Origin: Elusimicrobiota bacterium
GTDB taxonomy: Bacteria; Elusimicrobiota; Elusimicrobia; F11
Assembly: GCA_022072025.1 (NCBI GenBank)
Contig: JAJVIP010000036.1
Span: 1 to 40,229, forward strand
DNA: 40,229 nucleotides
Direction of reading: 5' to 3'
Below, piece by piece: positions 14,987 to 22,190 of the stretch (position 1 is its first letter; each line of letters starts with the position of its first letter). A model generated the notes under the pieces. It searched no databases, was not told where the DNA came from, and saw nothing but the letters and a program-made list of their open reading frames with translations. The translations under genes were made by a program, and so were the position numbers.

Positions 14987-15035
14987 GTTCTTTGTTCTCT
15001 GTTCTCTGTTCTCTGTTCGCGGTTCTCTGTTTTGG
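14987..15035. repeat. Heptamer array NNNGAAC class, six to seven units
   Basis: Plus-strand units gttcttt, gttctct, gttctct, gttctct, gttcgcg, gttctct, then a degenerate gttttgg. On the coding strand this reads AGAGAAC repeats. It fills the whole space from the stop codon of the 113-aa gene (15036) to just before the portal start (14980). Confidence 0.92.
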
Positions 15036-15377
15036 TTACGCGTCGAGGACTTCGTGCGGTGAGTAGCCGGAGGCGAAGCGGAAACCGAAGGGACGGCTGA
15101 GGGATTTGGTGACTTCGCCGGCGATCTCGCTTTCGATTTCTTCGATGGCGCGCTGCAGGGCCATGCGGCGCTGCTCGGGGCTGGAATCGCGGAACTGCGC
15201 GGAGTGGGAGGAGCCTTCGAAGGTGGAGGCGGTGACTTCGGCCCCGCTGCGATCCTCGGCGAGGAGGAGGTATTGACCGGTGAGCCACTGCTTCTGCGCC
15301 GGGAGCTCGCCGGGGTGCAACATCCGCGCATGGAAGCGGTAGTCGGAGATGAGATCGGCGATGTTGACGGCGGCCAT
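15036..15377 (-). CDS. Small head protein at the gpW position (113 aa)
   Basis: It lies between large terminase and portal, where lambda keeps the head-completion protein gpW, and like gpW it is small and helical (NIADLISDYRFHARMLHPGE; RRMALQRAIEEIESEI). It is longer than gpW (68 aa), and no sequence family was recognised, so a head-completion or terminase-accessory role is inference. The start at 15377 comes 23 nt after the terminase stop, behind TTTTTGACATC. Confidence 0.65.
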   Translation of the reverse strand: MAAVNIADLISDYRFHARMLHPGELPAQKQWLTGQYLLLAEDRSGAEVTASTFEGSSHSAQFRDSSPEQRRMALQRAIEEIESEIAGEVTKSLSRPFGFRFASGYSPHEVLDA

Positions 15378-15400
15378 GTCGGCCGGGTGATGTCAAAAAC

Positions 15401-17227
15401 TCAGGGGACGATGCCGGCGGCGCGCATGGTCTGGAAATCCACGCAGGCGTATTTGGAGCAGTCGCCGTAGTGGTCGTGGGGGACGCGTTGCCAGTCGCCG
15501 TGATCGTCGCGTTTTTGGCCGGTGTGGCCGAGTTTGACTTCGGGATCGGCATCGCAGGGCAGGTGGAAGCCGCCGTCGAGGTTTTTCATGAAGCGGTTGG
15601 CGTAGAGCATGTTTTTGATCTCGGTGTCATTGAAGACGAGGAGCTTCATGCTGGGACGGGTGGCGACGCGGGTTTCGTGAAGCTGGCCGTGCTTGGCATC
15701 GGAGCCTTTGACGGGGATGAAGAAGCCTTTGGAGGCGGCGCAGACATCGAGCTGGTCGTCTTGCTGCCATCCGGTGTCGAGGTAGCCGCGCTGTGCCCAC
15801 ATTTTTTCGCCGGTGCCATCAATGAGGATGTGGCGGGCGCGGAGGAAGTCTTTGGCGAGGAGATCTTTGGAGGAGACGAGGGTGCCCCAATCGCAGACCC
15901 AGATGCCGCCGTCTTTGGCGACGGCGACGAGCTCCCAATGGGAAGTGGCTTCACCGGGGTCACAATTGAGGAGGAGGGAGAGGGGCCTGAAGGGCAAAGT
16001 GCCGCGGCGGTAGATGGGGCGGCCGTCTTTGCCATCGGCGATGCATTTGATGATGTGCTCCATTTTGACCTGGACGCTGTATTGGGTCCACGGGCGGGCG
16101 AGACGTGAGTTGTAGAAGTCCTGAAGGCCGAACATGTCCTTCCGGGCATCGAGGAAGTCCCAGGCCATGGTGCCGAACGATTTGGTGGGGGAGTAGAAGG
16201 AGGGGAGGATGAAGGTGCGGCGGTTGCTGGCGGCGCGGGGGTTGTGCTTTTTTTCGACACAGCCTTCGACCATGCTTTGCTTGTGGAGCTCGCTGATCTG
16301 GCAGCCGTTGTGCGGGCAGATGTAGCGAACGGTTTCACGCACGCGGCCTTCATCCCACTGGCCGGAGGCGTCGCGGGCGTTTGGGTCCCAGATTAGGCTT
16401 TGATAATCGCGGGGGATGCTGATGCCGAGGCCTTCACTGTATTCCTCGACGTCCTCGGGGCGGCCGATGAAGTCGAGGTAAAACCATTGATGGCAATGGG
16501 GACACTCGACGTGGAAGTGGGTCTGATCGCCGGCGAGGATGTATTGCCAGAAGGGATGCGAGGGGCTGTTGGGCGTGGAGGAATAATAGTGGAATTCGAG
16601 GGCACCGAAGCCGTCGGTGCGCTTGGGGATGAGGTGGAAGGGATGGGCCTCGGGGGCCTGATCGCTTTCGCTTTGGATGAGCTTGGCGGCTTCGTCGCAG
16701 AGGGTGATGCCGTAGGATCCGCCGGAGAGGGCACCGGGGGAGTTGCCGCCGACGAGATTGATGAAGCCGCCCTCCATGTCCATGGCGAGGGCGCGGTAGC
16801 GATCGGAGTTGGCGGGTTTTTTGGCGGCGAGGACGGGGTTTTCGTCGATGAGTGGCTGCAGTCGCTTTTCGCTGATTTCGCTCTTGGTCCATTTTTCGGA
16901 GCTGCCGACGATGAGGATGGGCATCGGGGCATTGCAGATGCGATAGGCGGCCCCGAGGGTGAGCATGGTGGTCTTGGCGATCTGGACGCCGGCGGAGACG
17001 CCGCATTCATTGATGGCGGACTCGGGGTTGAAGCATTCGAGGATGGGCCGCTGGAATGGGCGCGTGGCGGTGCGGAATGGCCCGGCGCTGTTCGGGGCCA
17101 TCTTGCGCGGAAGGATGATGTTTTGCTCCAGCCACGGCACGACGGCGAGGCGCTTGGACCGGCGGAATACGTTGAAGACCTCAAACTGGATCGCCGCGGC
17201 TTTTCGCTGGAGCTGTGTGGGGTTCAT
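15401..17227 (-). CDS. Terminase large subunit, GpA family (608 aa)
   Basis: ATP-driven motor and nuclease that cuts and packages phage DNA. GpA-type features: N-terminal VVPWLEQNIILPRKMAPNSA, Walker A-like SAGVQIAKTTM near 80, ILIVGSSEKWTKSEI, Walker B GITLCDEAAK near 178, the FHVECPHCHQWFYLDF and RYICPHNGCQI Cys pairs typical of the family, and the C-terminal nuclease region with DCDWGTLV-like and HDHYGDCSKYACVDF segments. It overlaps the small subunit as ATGA (17224-17227). GpA-type terminases usually cut at cos sites, suggesting cohesive ends. Confidence 0.93.
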   Translation of the reverse strand: MNPTQLQRKAAAIQFEVFNVFRRSKRLAVVPWLEQNIILPRKMAPNSAGPFRTATRPFQRPILECFNPESAINECGVSAGVQIAKTTMLTLGAAYRICNAPMPILIVGSSEKWTKSEISEKRLQPLIDENPVLAAKKPANSDRYRALAMDMEGGFINLVGGNSPGALSGGSYGITLCDEAAKLIQSESDQAPEAHPFHLIPKRTDGFGALEFHYYSSTPNSPSHPFWQYILAGDQTHFHVECPHCHQWFYLDFIGRPEDVEEYSEGLGISIPRDYQSLIWDPNARDASGQWDEGRVRETVRYICPHNGCQISELHKQSMVEGCVEKKHNPRAASNRRTFILPSFYSPTKSFGTMAWDFLDARKDMFGLQDFYNSRLARPWTQYSVQVKMEHIIKCIADGKDGRPIYRRGTLPFRPLSLLLNCDPGEATSHWELVAVAKDGGIWVCDWGTLVSSKDLLAKDFLRARHILIDGTGEKMWAQRGYLDTGWQQDDQLDVCAASKGFFIPVKGSDAKHGQLHETRVATRPSMKLLVFNDTEIKNMLYANRFMKNLDGGFHLPCDADPEVKLGHTGQKRDDHGDWQRVPHDHYGDCSKYACVDFQTMRAAGIVP

Positions 17228-17883
17228 AACGTGAGCTCGGCCATGAGGGCATCGAGCGCGGGGTTGAATTCGTTTTCCCGCAGATCCAAGATGGCCTGGC
17301 GGGCAAAATGCGGCTTTTCGGGATTGGCTCGCTGCGCGATGCGGTCGTCGAAGGTGATCATGAACGCGGCGAAGCGATGGATGGCGGCGCGGGCTTCCTC
17401 CCAGGCTGACATGGGCTGCAGTCGGCCGCTTTCGAGCTCGGATTGAACGCGACGCTGGCGGGCGAGGTGGTAGCTTTTGAGGGCGTCGGCGGCGATTTTG
17501 ACGAAACCGATGGCTGCCATGGGATCCGAGCGCTTGAGGGCCGCGTCACGCTGGGTGTTTGCCGCGACAAGACCTGTCCAGGCTTCGCATTCGGCGTATT
17601 CCTCGGGTGTCCATTCGTGGCGGGGCTTGGACATGGCTGGCGGCGCGAGGTGCACCACCTCTTCACCCGGCGCTGACTGCCCCTGCATGAACCGTGAAAG
17701 GGCGACTTTTTGCTCGGAGGTAGCTTCTTTCGCCTTCAAGGCCTCTACGCCCTGAGTCGCCACAAACGCGACATAATCCGGGTGGCGGTTTTTGGCATGA
17801 TGCTGCGCCGTCCGCAGTGAGCGGACGCCTTTTGCCGCCATGTAGAGCTTTACCAGCCCGGCTTCAGCGTGAGAGCGCGCCAT
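17224..17883 (-). CDS. Terminase small subunit (219 aa, putative)
   Basis: First gene of the late block, coupled by ATGA overlap to the large subunit. Residues 1-45 (ARSHAEAGLVKLYMAAKGVR, SLRTAQHHAKNRHPDYVAF) look like a winged-helix/HTH DNA-binding head; the rest is helical with Arg-rich stretches, as in small terminase subunits that recognise the packaging site. It is preceded by the repeat-rich non-coding region 17884-18429, a plausible cos/pac region. The start at 17883 lacks a Shine-Dalgarno; a TTTTGACATG element lies 13 nt upstream. Confidence 0.75.
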   Translation of the reverse strand: MARSHAEAGLVKLYMAAKGVRSLRTAQHHAKNRHPDYVAFVATQGVEALKAKEATSEQKVALSRFMQGQSAPGEEVVHLAPPAMSKPRHEWTPEEYAECEAWTGLVAANTQRDAALKRSDPMAAIGFVKIAADALKSYHLARQRRVQSELESGRLQPMSAWEEARAAIHRFAAFMITFDDRIAQRANPEKPHFARQAILDLRENEFNPALDALMAELTL

Positions 17884-18429
17884 GATTGCGCAAACATGTC
17901 AAAAGCGCAAAACGCAGGCTAAAAACGCAACAATTGCGCTCCTGCATTGCGCAAACCGCTTTACGCCATCACTCCCAAAAAAGCAAAGAGACGAAACACC
18001 CGAACAGACCCCCCCGGCCTCAAAAAGATTCCTTTAACCCATCACTCTCAGCGGCGCATTTTTAGCAATCATATACCAACACCTCACTTTACCCTCAAAA
18101 CCCTCAAAACCCTCAATTTCTCCCACTGAATTCCAGTTTGAGGGTTTTTGCTCACCCTCATTAAAATGGAGGCACAAACCCAGCTCACCGCGACATTGTG
18201 CCAAATCGCCCCCAAAATTTGCCCTTCTTACTTGAGGGTCTTGAGGGTTTGTCGTTTCCTTTTGCTATAAAATGAGGGTCGGAGGCGGCGGCGCGGGAGC
18301 GCATGAATCGTCGCGGCTTCGCCGCATGCTGGCGCATCTCGCGCCAGATCCAGACCGGAGGCGGCCGCCGCTCTACCTGGGGCGTTGCGATCGTCGTGGA
18401 CCGTGCCCGCGGCTCCTCTTGCGGCCTGC
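17884..18429. other. Gene-free early/late boundary: candidate origin or packaging region
   Basis: This 546-bp stretch holds no convincing gene. It contains, from left to right, several GCGCAA/TTGCGC words near the terminase start (17886-17955), an AT-rich segment (about 17960-18280) with eight ACCCTCA/TGAGGGT iterons, and a GC-rich segment with short hairpins (CTGGCGC-5 nt-GCGCCAG near 18330). Lambda-like phages place cos just upstream of the small terminase gene, and iteron clusters beside a replicative helicase gene often mark origins; either or both could apply. Confidence 0.6.
18091..18279. repeat. Iteron cluster ACCCTCA/TGAGGGT, eight copies
   Basis: Three tandem 9-nt copies, ACCCTCAAA, ACCCTCAAA, ACCCTCAAT (18091-18117), then TTTGAGGGT inverted (18137-18145), ACCCTCATT (18154-18162), two tandem inverted CTTGAGGGT (18231-18248) and ATGAGGGT (18272-18279). 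Four copies point each way, giving a roughly symmetric cluster in AT-rich DNA. This suits binding of an initiator or small terminase. Confidence 0.85.
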
Positions 18430-20271
18430 CTAGCCCTTCACCTTCTCGACATCGATGCGTCGCGGATTGCAGTTCTTCACGCTTATAAAAGCCCACACGT
18501 TACCATCTTCCGTGCGAAAATGCCGCTCGTGTAGCTCCCGTGTCAGCGCCTTGCCCAGAGTCCCCGCCGCCTTGCCCGTCATCCACTCGCTCGCCGCCTT
18601 CAGCGTCTCGGGATCTATCACCCCTTCGCCGCCCTCACCCTCCCACAGCCCATCCACATCGTCCGCCGCCGCCACCTTCTCCGCCTTCTGCGGCCGTTTA
18701 AAAGCCGGGCACGCCAGCACCGCCTCCACACTCCGCTCGTCACCCAGGCAGCCACACACCGCCTCGATGCCATGACGTCTCGCGATCCCGGCAAACTCCC
18801 TCACCAGCACTGGAAACCGCTCGCGCATCTCCCCAGTCTTAGGATCAGGGCCAAACTCCGCCACCGCCAGCTTCGCCAGCAGCGACCAGTCACGGCTCCG
18901 CGTATCACCCACACGCTCATTCGTGTTATCCAGCATGCAGTCCCACTTCTCCTTCACCGCCTGGCCCACATGCCAGACCACCGCCGGAGCGAACCGCGCC
19001 CAGTTGTGAAAACTCCCCAGCTCGCGCCCCGGCTTCCGCGGCCTCCCCGCCTCATTCCAGCTCCGCACCAGGCTCCAGCAGCACGCCAGCAGCGATTGAC
19101 GGTTTTGAGGGTCACGCCAAAAATCCTCGTCGATGATCTTCGCATCCGGCGGCAGCACCCGATCCACACCCGCCAACGGATTGTATAGATCGCAAAGCAA
19201 AGAGCGACGTTGGATGTCCCGCGACCACGTCACGTTGTTCGCACTCCCCAGCACGATCGTATCGATCTTATACCGCTCGATCTTCATCCCGCCCATCAGG
19301 CGAAACTCCGGCTCGCTCGACTCGATGAACGTATCCAGCATCGGCAGCCGCAGCTCTCGCCCGCCCCAGTCGATGTTCTCAAAGTTCACATAATCCACCC
19401 CAGCCCGAGCCACCGAGAGCAAATACTTCCGCAGCTCCTCCTCACCATCCGCCTCCAGGTTATAAAACGCCTGGCTCCCATGCACCGCAAACGTGATCAG
19501 CCGCGTCAGCAGCGACTTCCCGCTCTCCGGCAAATTCGCCCCGATGAAAAACGCCGGCGCTCTCCCATGAAAGCACCCGCGCCCAAACATCGTCACCAGC
19601 GCCGCCAGCCAGATCGCATAATCACGCTCCTTCTGCCGCCACCCAAACGTCCGCGTCAGCCCATCCAGCCAAAAGAGCGCATCACTCAGATGCATCTCCG
19701 TATCGAATTTCACCTCATCCTCCGTCCAGGTCATCGCCTCGCGATCAAACCCCTTTGGCAGCAGCCGCATCTCATCATTCGCACCGATAAACGGCAGCCG
19801 CACCCCGCTCACCTTCCGCAGCTCCGGCAGACTCATCTTAAAGTCCACACTCTTCATGATCAGCCGCGATTGCCCCACGCTCAAATCCCCATCGATCATC
19901 GCACTCTCCCCATTCGGCCCCGCATCCTTCTCATACCCTGAGAAGAGCACCACCTGCCCCCCGTTGGGCGAGCTTAGCCACGTGCAAAACGTCTCCGCAT
20001 CCATCACATCAAACTTCCTCTCCGCCGCATTCCGATACACGATCTCCCCGTTGCGACGAAACAACAGATCCCGCCCCGCCAGCACATCACACAGTTGCGG
20101 GATCAGCTTCGACGGCGCAGGCCTCGCCCTCTCACGCCCCACATACAGACTCCGCGCACGCAGCGCCGCACCCTCCGGCAACGGCAGCCCGCCCCGCGCC
20201 GCCAGCGGCGCAAACGCCTCCGCCATCAGCGCCGCCTTATCGGCACCCGGTTGATCGCTCGAAATGACCAT
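18430..20271 (-). CDS. Replicative helicase-like P-loop NTPase (613 aa)
   Basis: A P-loop GANLPESGKS (residues 244-253) and a Walker B-like stretch VDYVNFENID (292-301), followed by a sensor-like LGSANNVTW and arginine-rich ERYKIDTIV/QRRSLLCDL segments, fit phage/plasmid superfamily 3-like primase-helicases; the N-terminal 240 residues have no recognised domain. It is the last gene of the early operon, next to the primase gene and the iteron region, so a role in DNA replication is inferred. The C-terminal region (about 500-613) looks like a small winged-helix or linker. The start at 20271 follows TTTGCACGCATC. Confidence 0.75.
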   Translation of the reverse strand: MVISSDQPGADKAALMAEAFAPLAARGGLPLPEGAALRARSLYVGRERARPAPSKLIPQLCDVLAGRDLLFRRNGEIVYRNAAERKFDVMDAETFCTWLSSPNGGQVVLFSGYEKDAGPNGESAMIDGDLSVGQSRLIMKSVDFKMSLPELRKVSGVRLPFIGANDEMRLLPKGFDREAMTWTEDEVKFDTEMHLSDALFWLDGLTRTFGWRQKERDYAIWLAALVTMFGRGCFHGRAPAFFIGANLPESGKSLLTRLITFAVHGSQAFYNLEADGEEELRKYLLSVARAGVDYVNFENIDWGGRELRLPMLDTFIESSEPEFRLMGGMKIERYKIDTIVLGSANNVTWSRDIQRRSLLCDLYNPLAGVDRVLPPDAKIIDEDFWRDPQNRQSLLACCWSLVRSWNEAGRPRKPGRELGSFHNWARFAPAVVWHVGQAVKEKWDCMLDNTNERVGDTRSRDWSLLAKLAVAEFGPDPKTGEMRERFPVLVREFAGIARRHGIEAVCGCLGDERSVEAVLACPAFKRPQKAEKVAAADDVDGLWEGEGGEGVIDPETLKAASEWMTGKAAGTLGKALTRELHERHFRTEDGNVWAFISVKNCNPRRIDVEKVKG

Positions 20272-20283
20272 GATGCGTGCAAA

Positions 20284-20919
20284 TCAGAGCTTCTTAAACT
20301 CCACCACCCACACCCACGGATTCGCGTCCCACGAGCCCGCGCCGTTGATCGACTCCCAAAGCACGCGATACGCACGAGATGGTTTTGCATGACCCACTCC
20401 AGCTCGATCAGCGTCCGTGAAATAAAGATACCGCCCAGGCGACTCTCCTCCATCGTCACTCCACTCACTTTGGACACCTTCCGCGGTTGCATCAGCCTCA
20501 CTGATGTCCTGCAGCCGCTCCACCCTCACACTCACGATCTCCAGCGTGATGCGGCTCAGGCTGCGATACATAAATCGCCCCCGCGTTTCATCACCCAGCG
20601 ACCACGCACGCCGCTCTCGCAGCTTTTGCAGTTCCGCCGCAGTCAGAGACGCGCATCGTCTCTCACCGTCCAAAAACTGCACCTCCACCTCCACCTCCTT
20701 CGCGCCCGTGGTCAATCCCGGAGCCGCCACAATAGCATGCTCCTCCCTCACCCACAGCCGATCCCCAGGCTTACCATACAGGCATAGCTTCAAAAGCGCC
20801 TCCTCTGGAGGACCGCCAAGCAAATGGCAATCCCTCACCACCCTCCTCGTCTGCGTCTTCCGCCCGCTCAAAATCGCCCGCACCATCGGCCCGCTAAACA
20901 GAATCGGTTTCTCTTTCAT
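20284..20919 (-). CDS. ASCH-domain-like phage protein (211 aa)
   Basis: The start MKEKPILFSGPMVRAILSGR, followed by KTQTRRVV, PGDRLWVREE, RITLEIVSVRVERLQDISEA and the end SWDANPWVWVVEFKKL, matches a widespread family of phage and prophage proteins related to ASCH domains, thought to bind RNA or modified nucleotides; the exact role is unknown. The start at 20919 is one of only two in this genome with a clear Shine-Dalgarno (GAGGAGGAAGAG before ATG), so the in-frame ATG at 20997 is not needed. Confidence 0.8.
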   Translation of the reverse strand: MKEKPILFSGPMVRAILSGRKTQTRRVVRDCHLLGGPPEEALLKLCLYGKPGDRLWVREEHAIVAAPGLTTGAKEVEVEVQFLDGERRCASLTAAELQKLRERRAWSLGDETRGRFMYRSLSRITLEIVSVRVERLQDISEADATAEGVQSEWSDDGGESPGRYLYFTDADRAGVGHAKPSRAYRVLWESINGAGSWDANPWVWVVEFKKL

Positions 20920-21016
20920 AAACTCTTCCTCCTCTTTGGTTGGTTGTCTCAGTTGCTCGTTTCCAAATTTCAAAAAAATCCCCTGCCCCATCCGCACCGC
21001 GTCAAATCAGCCGCAC

Positions 21017-21050
21017 CTCTCACTTCTCACGTCTCACATTTCACACTCAC
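21017..21050. repeat. Heptamer array GTSAGAR on the minus strand, crossing a stop codon
   Basis: Plus-strand units ctctcac, ttctcac, gtctcac, atttcac, plus a 6-nt remnant; on the minus strand gtgaaat, gtgagac, gtgagaa, gtgagag. The array encodes the last seven residues (VSVKCET) and the stop codon of the primase gene, then continues into the spacer. Confidence 0.85.
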
Positions 21051-22127
21051 CGGCACCCTGTCCCCGATGCACTCCCCATACCTCGCCTCCGGGTTGAAAT
21101 AGATCAGCCGCTGACACCGCGCCCCCTGCTCGAACGGCACAAACTGCCCGTCCTTCATCTTCCCCTCCCGCCACGTGTTCGGCATCCGCATCGCCGCCGT
21201 CGGATTGCTCAGACTCTGCGGATCAAACCCCAGCGCCGTCATCACCTCACGCGCCGCCGTGCGGATTCGCGTGAACTCATCATAACTCTCCGCATCCACC
21301 CGCACCAGCGCATGCAGACTCCGCCCCGCACTCGTCGTGATCGCCACCACCGGCATCCGCACCTGCGCCAGCGCATTCAGCCACTCCTCCTGCGGCGCTT
21401 CGTCCGATTCCCACAGCATATACCGCCATGCCACCACACTCCTCATCGTCCGCCTGCTCAGCGTCGTCTTCCCGCTAACCGGATGCCACTTACCGTCGCA
21501 CGGCTGGATCATCATCACACATCCTTCGCGACTCCGCTTCGGCCCCTCCTTCACCCGCTGCGCCCGCTGGTCCGGATTCTTCCCCAGCGCAAACCACGCC
21601 CCACGCCAGCGCATGTAGTCCCCCACGCTCCGCATCGCCGTAAAACACATCACCATCTCATCATGCCCATACAGCGCATCGATGAAGGCACCGCACTCCA
21701 CCTTCCCCGGATCAAACGCCGAGCGCTCCCGCAGCCAGGCAAAATCACACCGCCACTCCGGACGTTGGATCGCCTTCAGCTTCACCGCGTCAAACTTCAC
21801 CTTCTCTTTCGACTTCGCCGCCGGCACATAGATCGGCCGCTCCGGCCCGCCCTCCCCATCCACCAGATACCCCTGCGGAAACCGCTGCGGACTCCGAAAC
21901 ACCGAGCGCACCTTGTGCTGCAGATCCCGCTCCGTCCACTTCTCCCCCAGCCTTGCATTGTATTCATTCAGCACCATCCAGCACTCCGACTCCGTCAGCC
22001 CCTTCGCCCCCCCAAAGCCCCAAAAGATCGAGCACACCACCCGAAACGTCGTCGCATGCCCCCCCTGTCCCGAAATCGCATCCGGACAAGCCGCCACAAA
22101 TCGCCTCACACGTTCGATCAGTTCCAT
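21027..22127 (-). CDS. Putative primase (archaeo-eukaryotic primase-like) (366 aa)
   Basis: The N-terminus (MELIERVRRFVAACPDAISG then QGGHATTFRVVCSIFWGFGL-type) matches the helical domain often attached to phage and plasmid primases (CPDAISGQGGH...TERDLQHKVRS). The region VVAITTSAGRSLHALVRVDA carries the S-x-H motif II plus a following Asp of AEP primases; LGFDPQSLSNPTAAMRMPNT is typical of the C-terminal part. A clear DxD motif I was not found, so activity is uncertain. The start at 22127 follows GAGAACACG. The frame upstream reads only repeat. Role: priming phage replication with the adjacent helicase. Confidence 0.7.
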   Translation of the reverse strand: MELIERVRRFVAACPDAISGQGGHATTFRVVCSIFWGFGGAKGLTESECWMVLNEYNARLGEKWTERDLQHKVRSVFRSPQRFPQGYLVDGEGGPERPIYVPAAKSKEKVKFDAVKLKAIQRPEWRCDFAWLRERSAFDPGKVECGAFIDALYGHDEMVMCFTAMRSVGDYMRWRGAWFALGKNPDQRAQRVKEGPKRSREGCVMMIQPCDGKWHPVSGKTTLSRRTMRSVVAWRYMLWESDEAPQEEWLNALAQVRMPVVAITTSAGRSLHALVRVDAESYDEFTRIRTAAREVMTALGFDPQSLSNPTAAMRMPNTWREGKMKDGQFVPFEQGARCQRLIYFNPEARYGECIGDRVPVSVKCET

Positions 22128-22130
22128 CGT

Positions 22131-22190
22131 GTTCTCAGTTCTCAGTTCACAGTTCCCCGTCAATCCAGTCATCCAGGTCACCGCGGTCAC
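22131..22190. repeat. Composite array: four heptamers plus three and a half nonamers
   Basis: Plus-strand heptamers gttctca, gttctca, gttcaca, gttcccc (22131-22158), then 9-nt units gtcaatcca, gtcatccag, gtcaccgcg and gtcac (22159-22190). It runs from the TGA stop of the ParB-like gene to 3 nt before the primase ATG. The composition and order equal those of the array at 25774-25840. Confidence 0.92.

Noticed and set aside
13520-15100. 526-codon acidic plus-strand frame opposite the portal gene
   Set aside because: Gly/Glu/Asp/Val-rich antisense shadow; the portal on the minus strand is well supported.
14981-15331. N-terminal extension of the portal protein to 657 residues
   Set aside because: The extra residues come from reading through the GAGAAC spacer and the end of the upstream gene in another frame; the conserved portal sequence starts at 14980.
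18185-18496. 103-codon minus-strand frame and 61-codon plus-strand frame in the gene-free region
   Set aside because: Both overlap iterons or the end of the helicase gene and have low-complexity composition; no start context or family resemblance.
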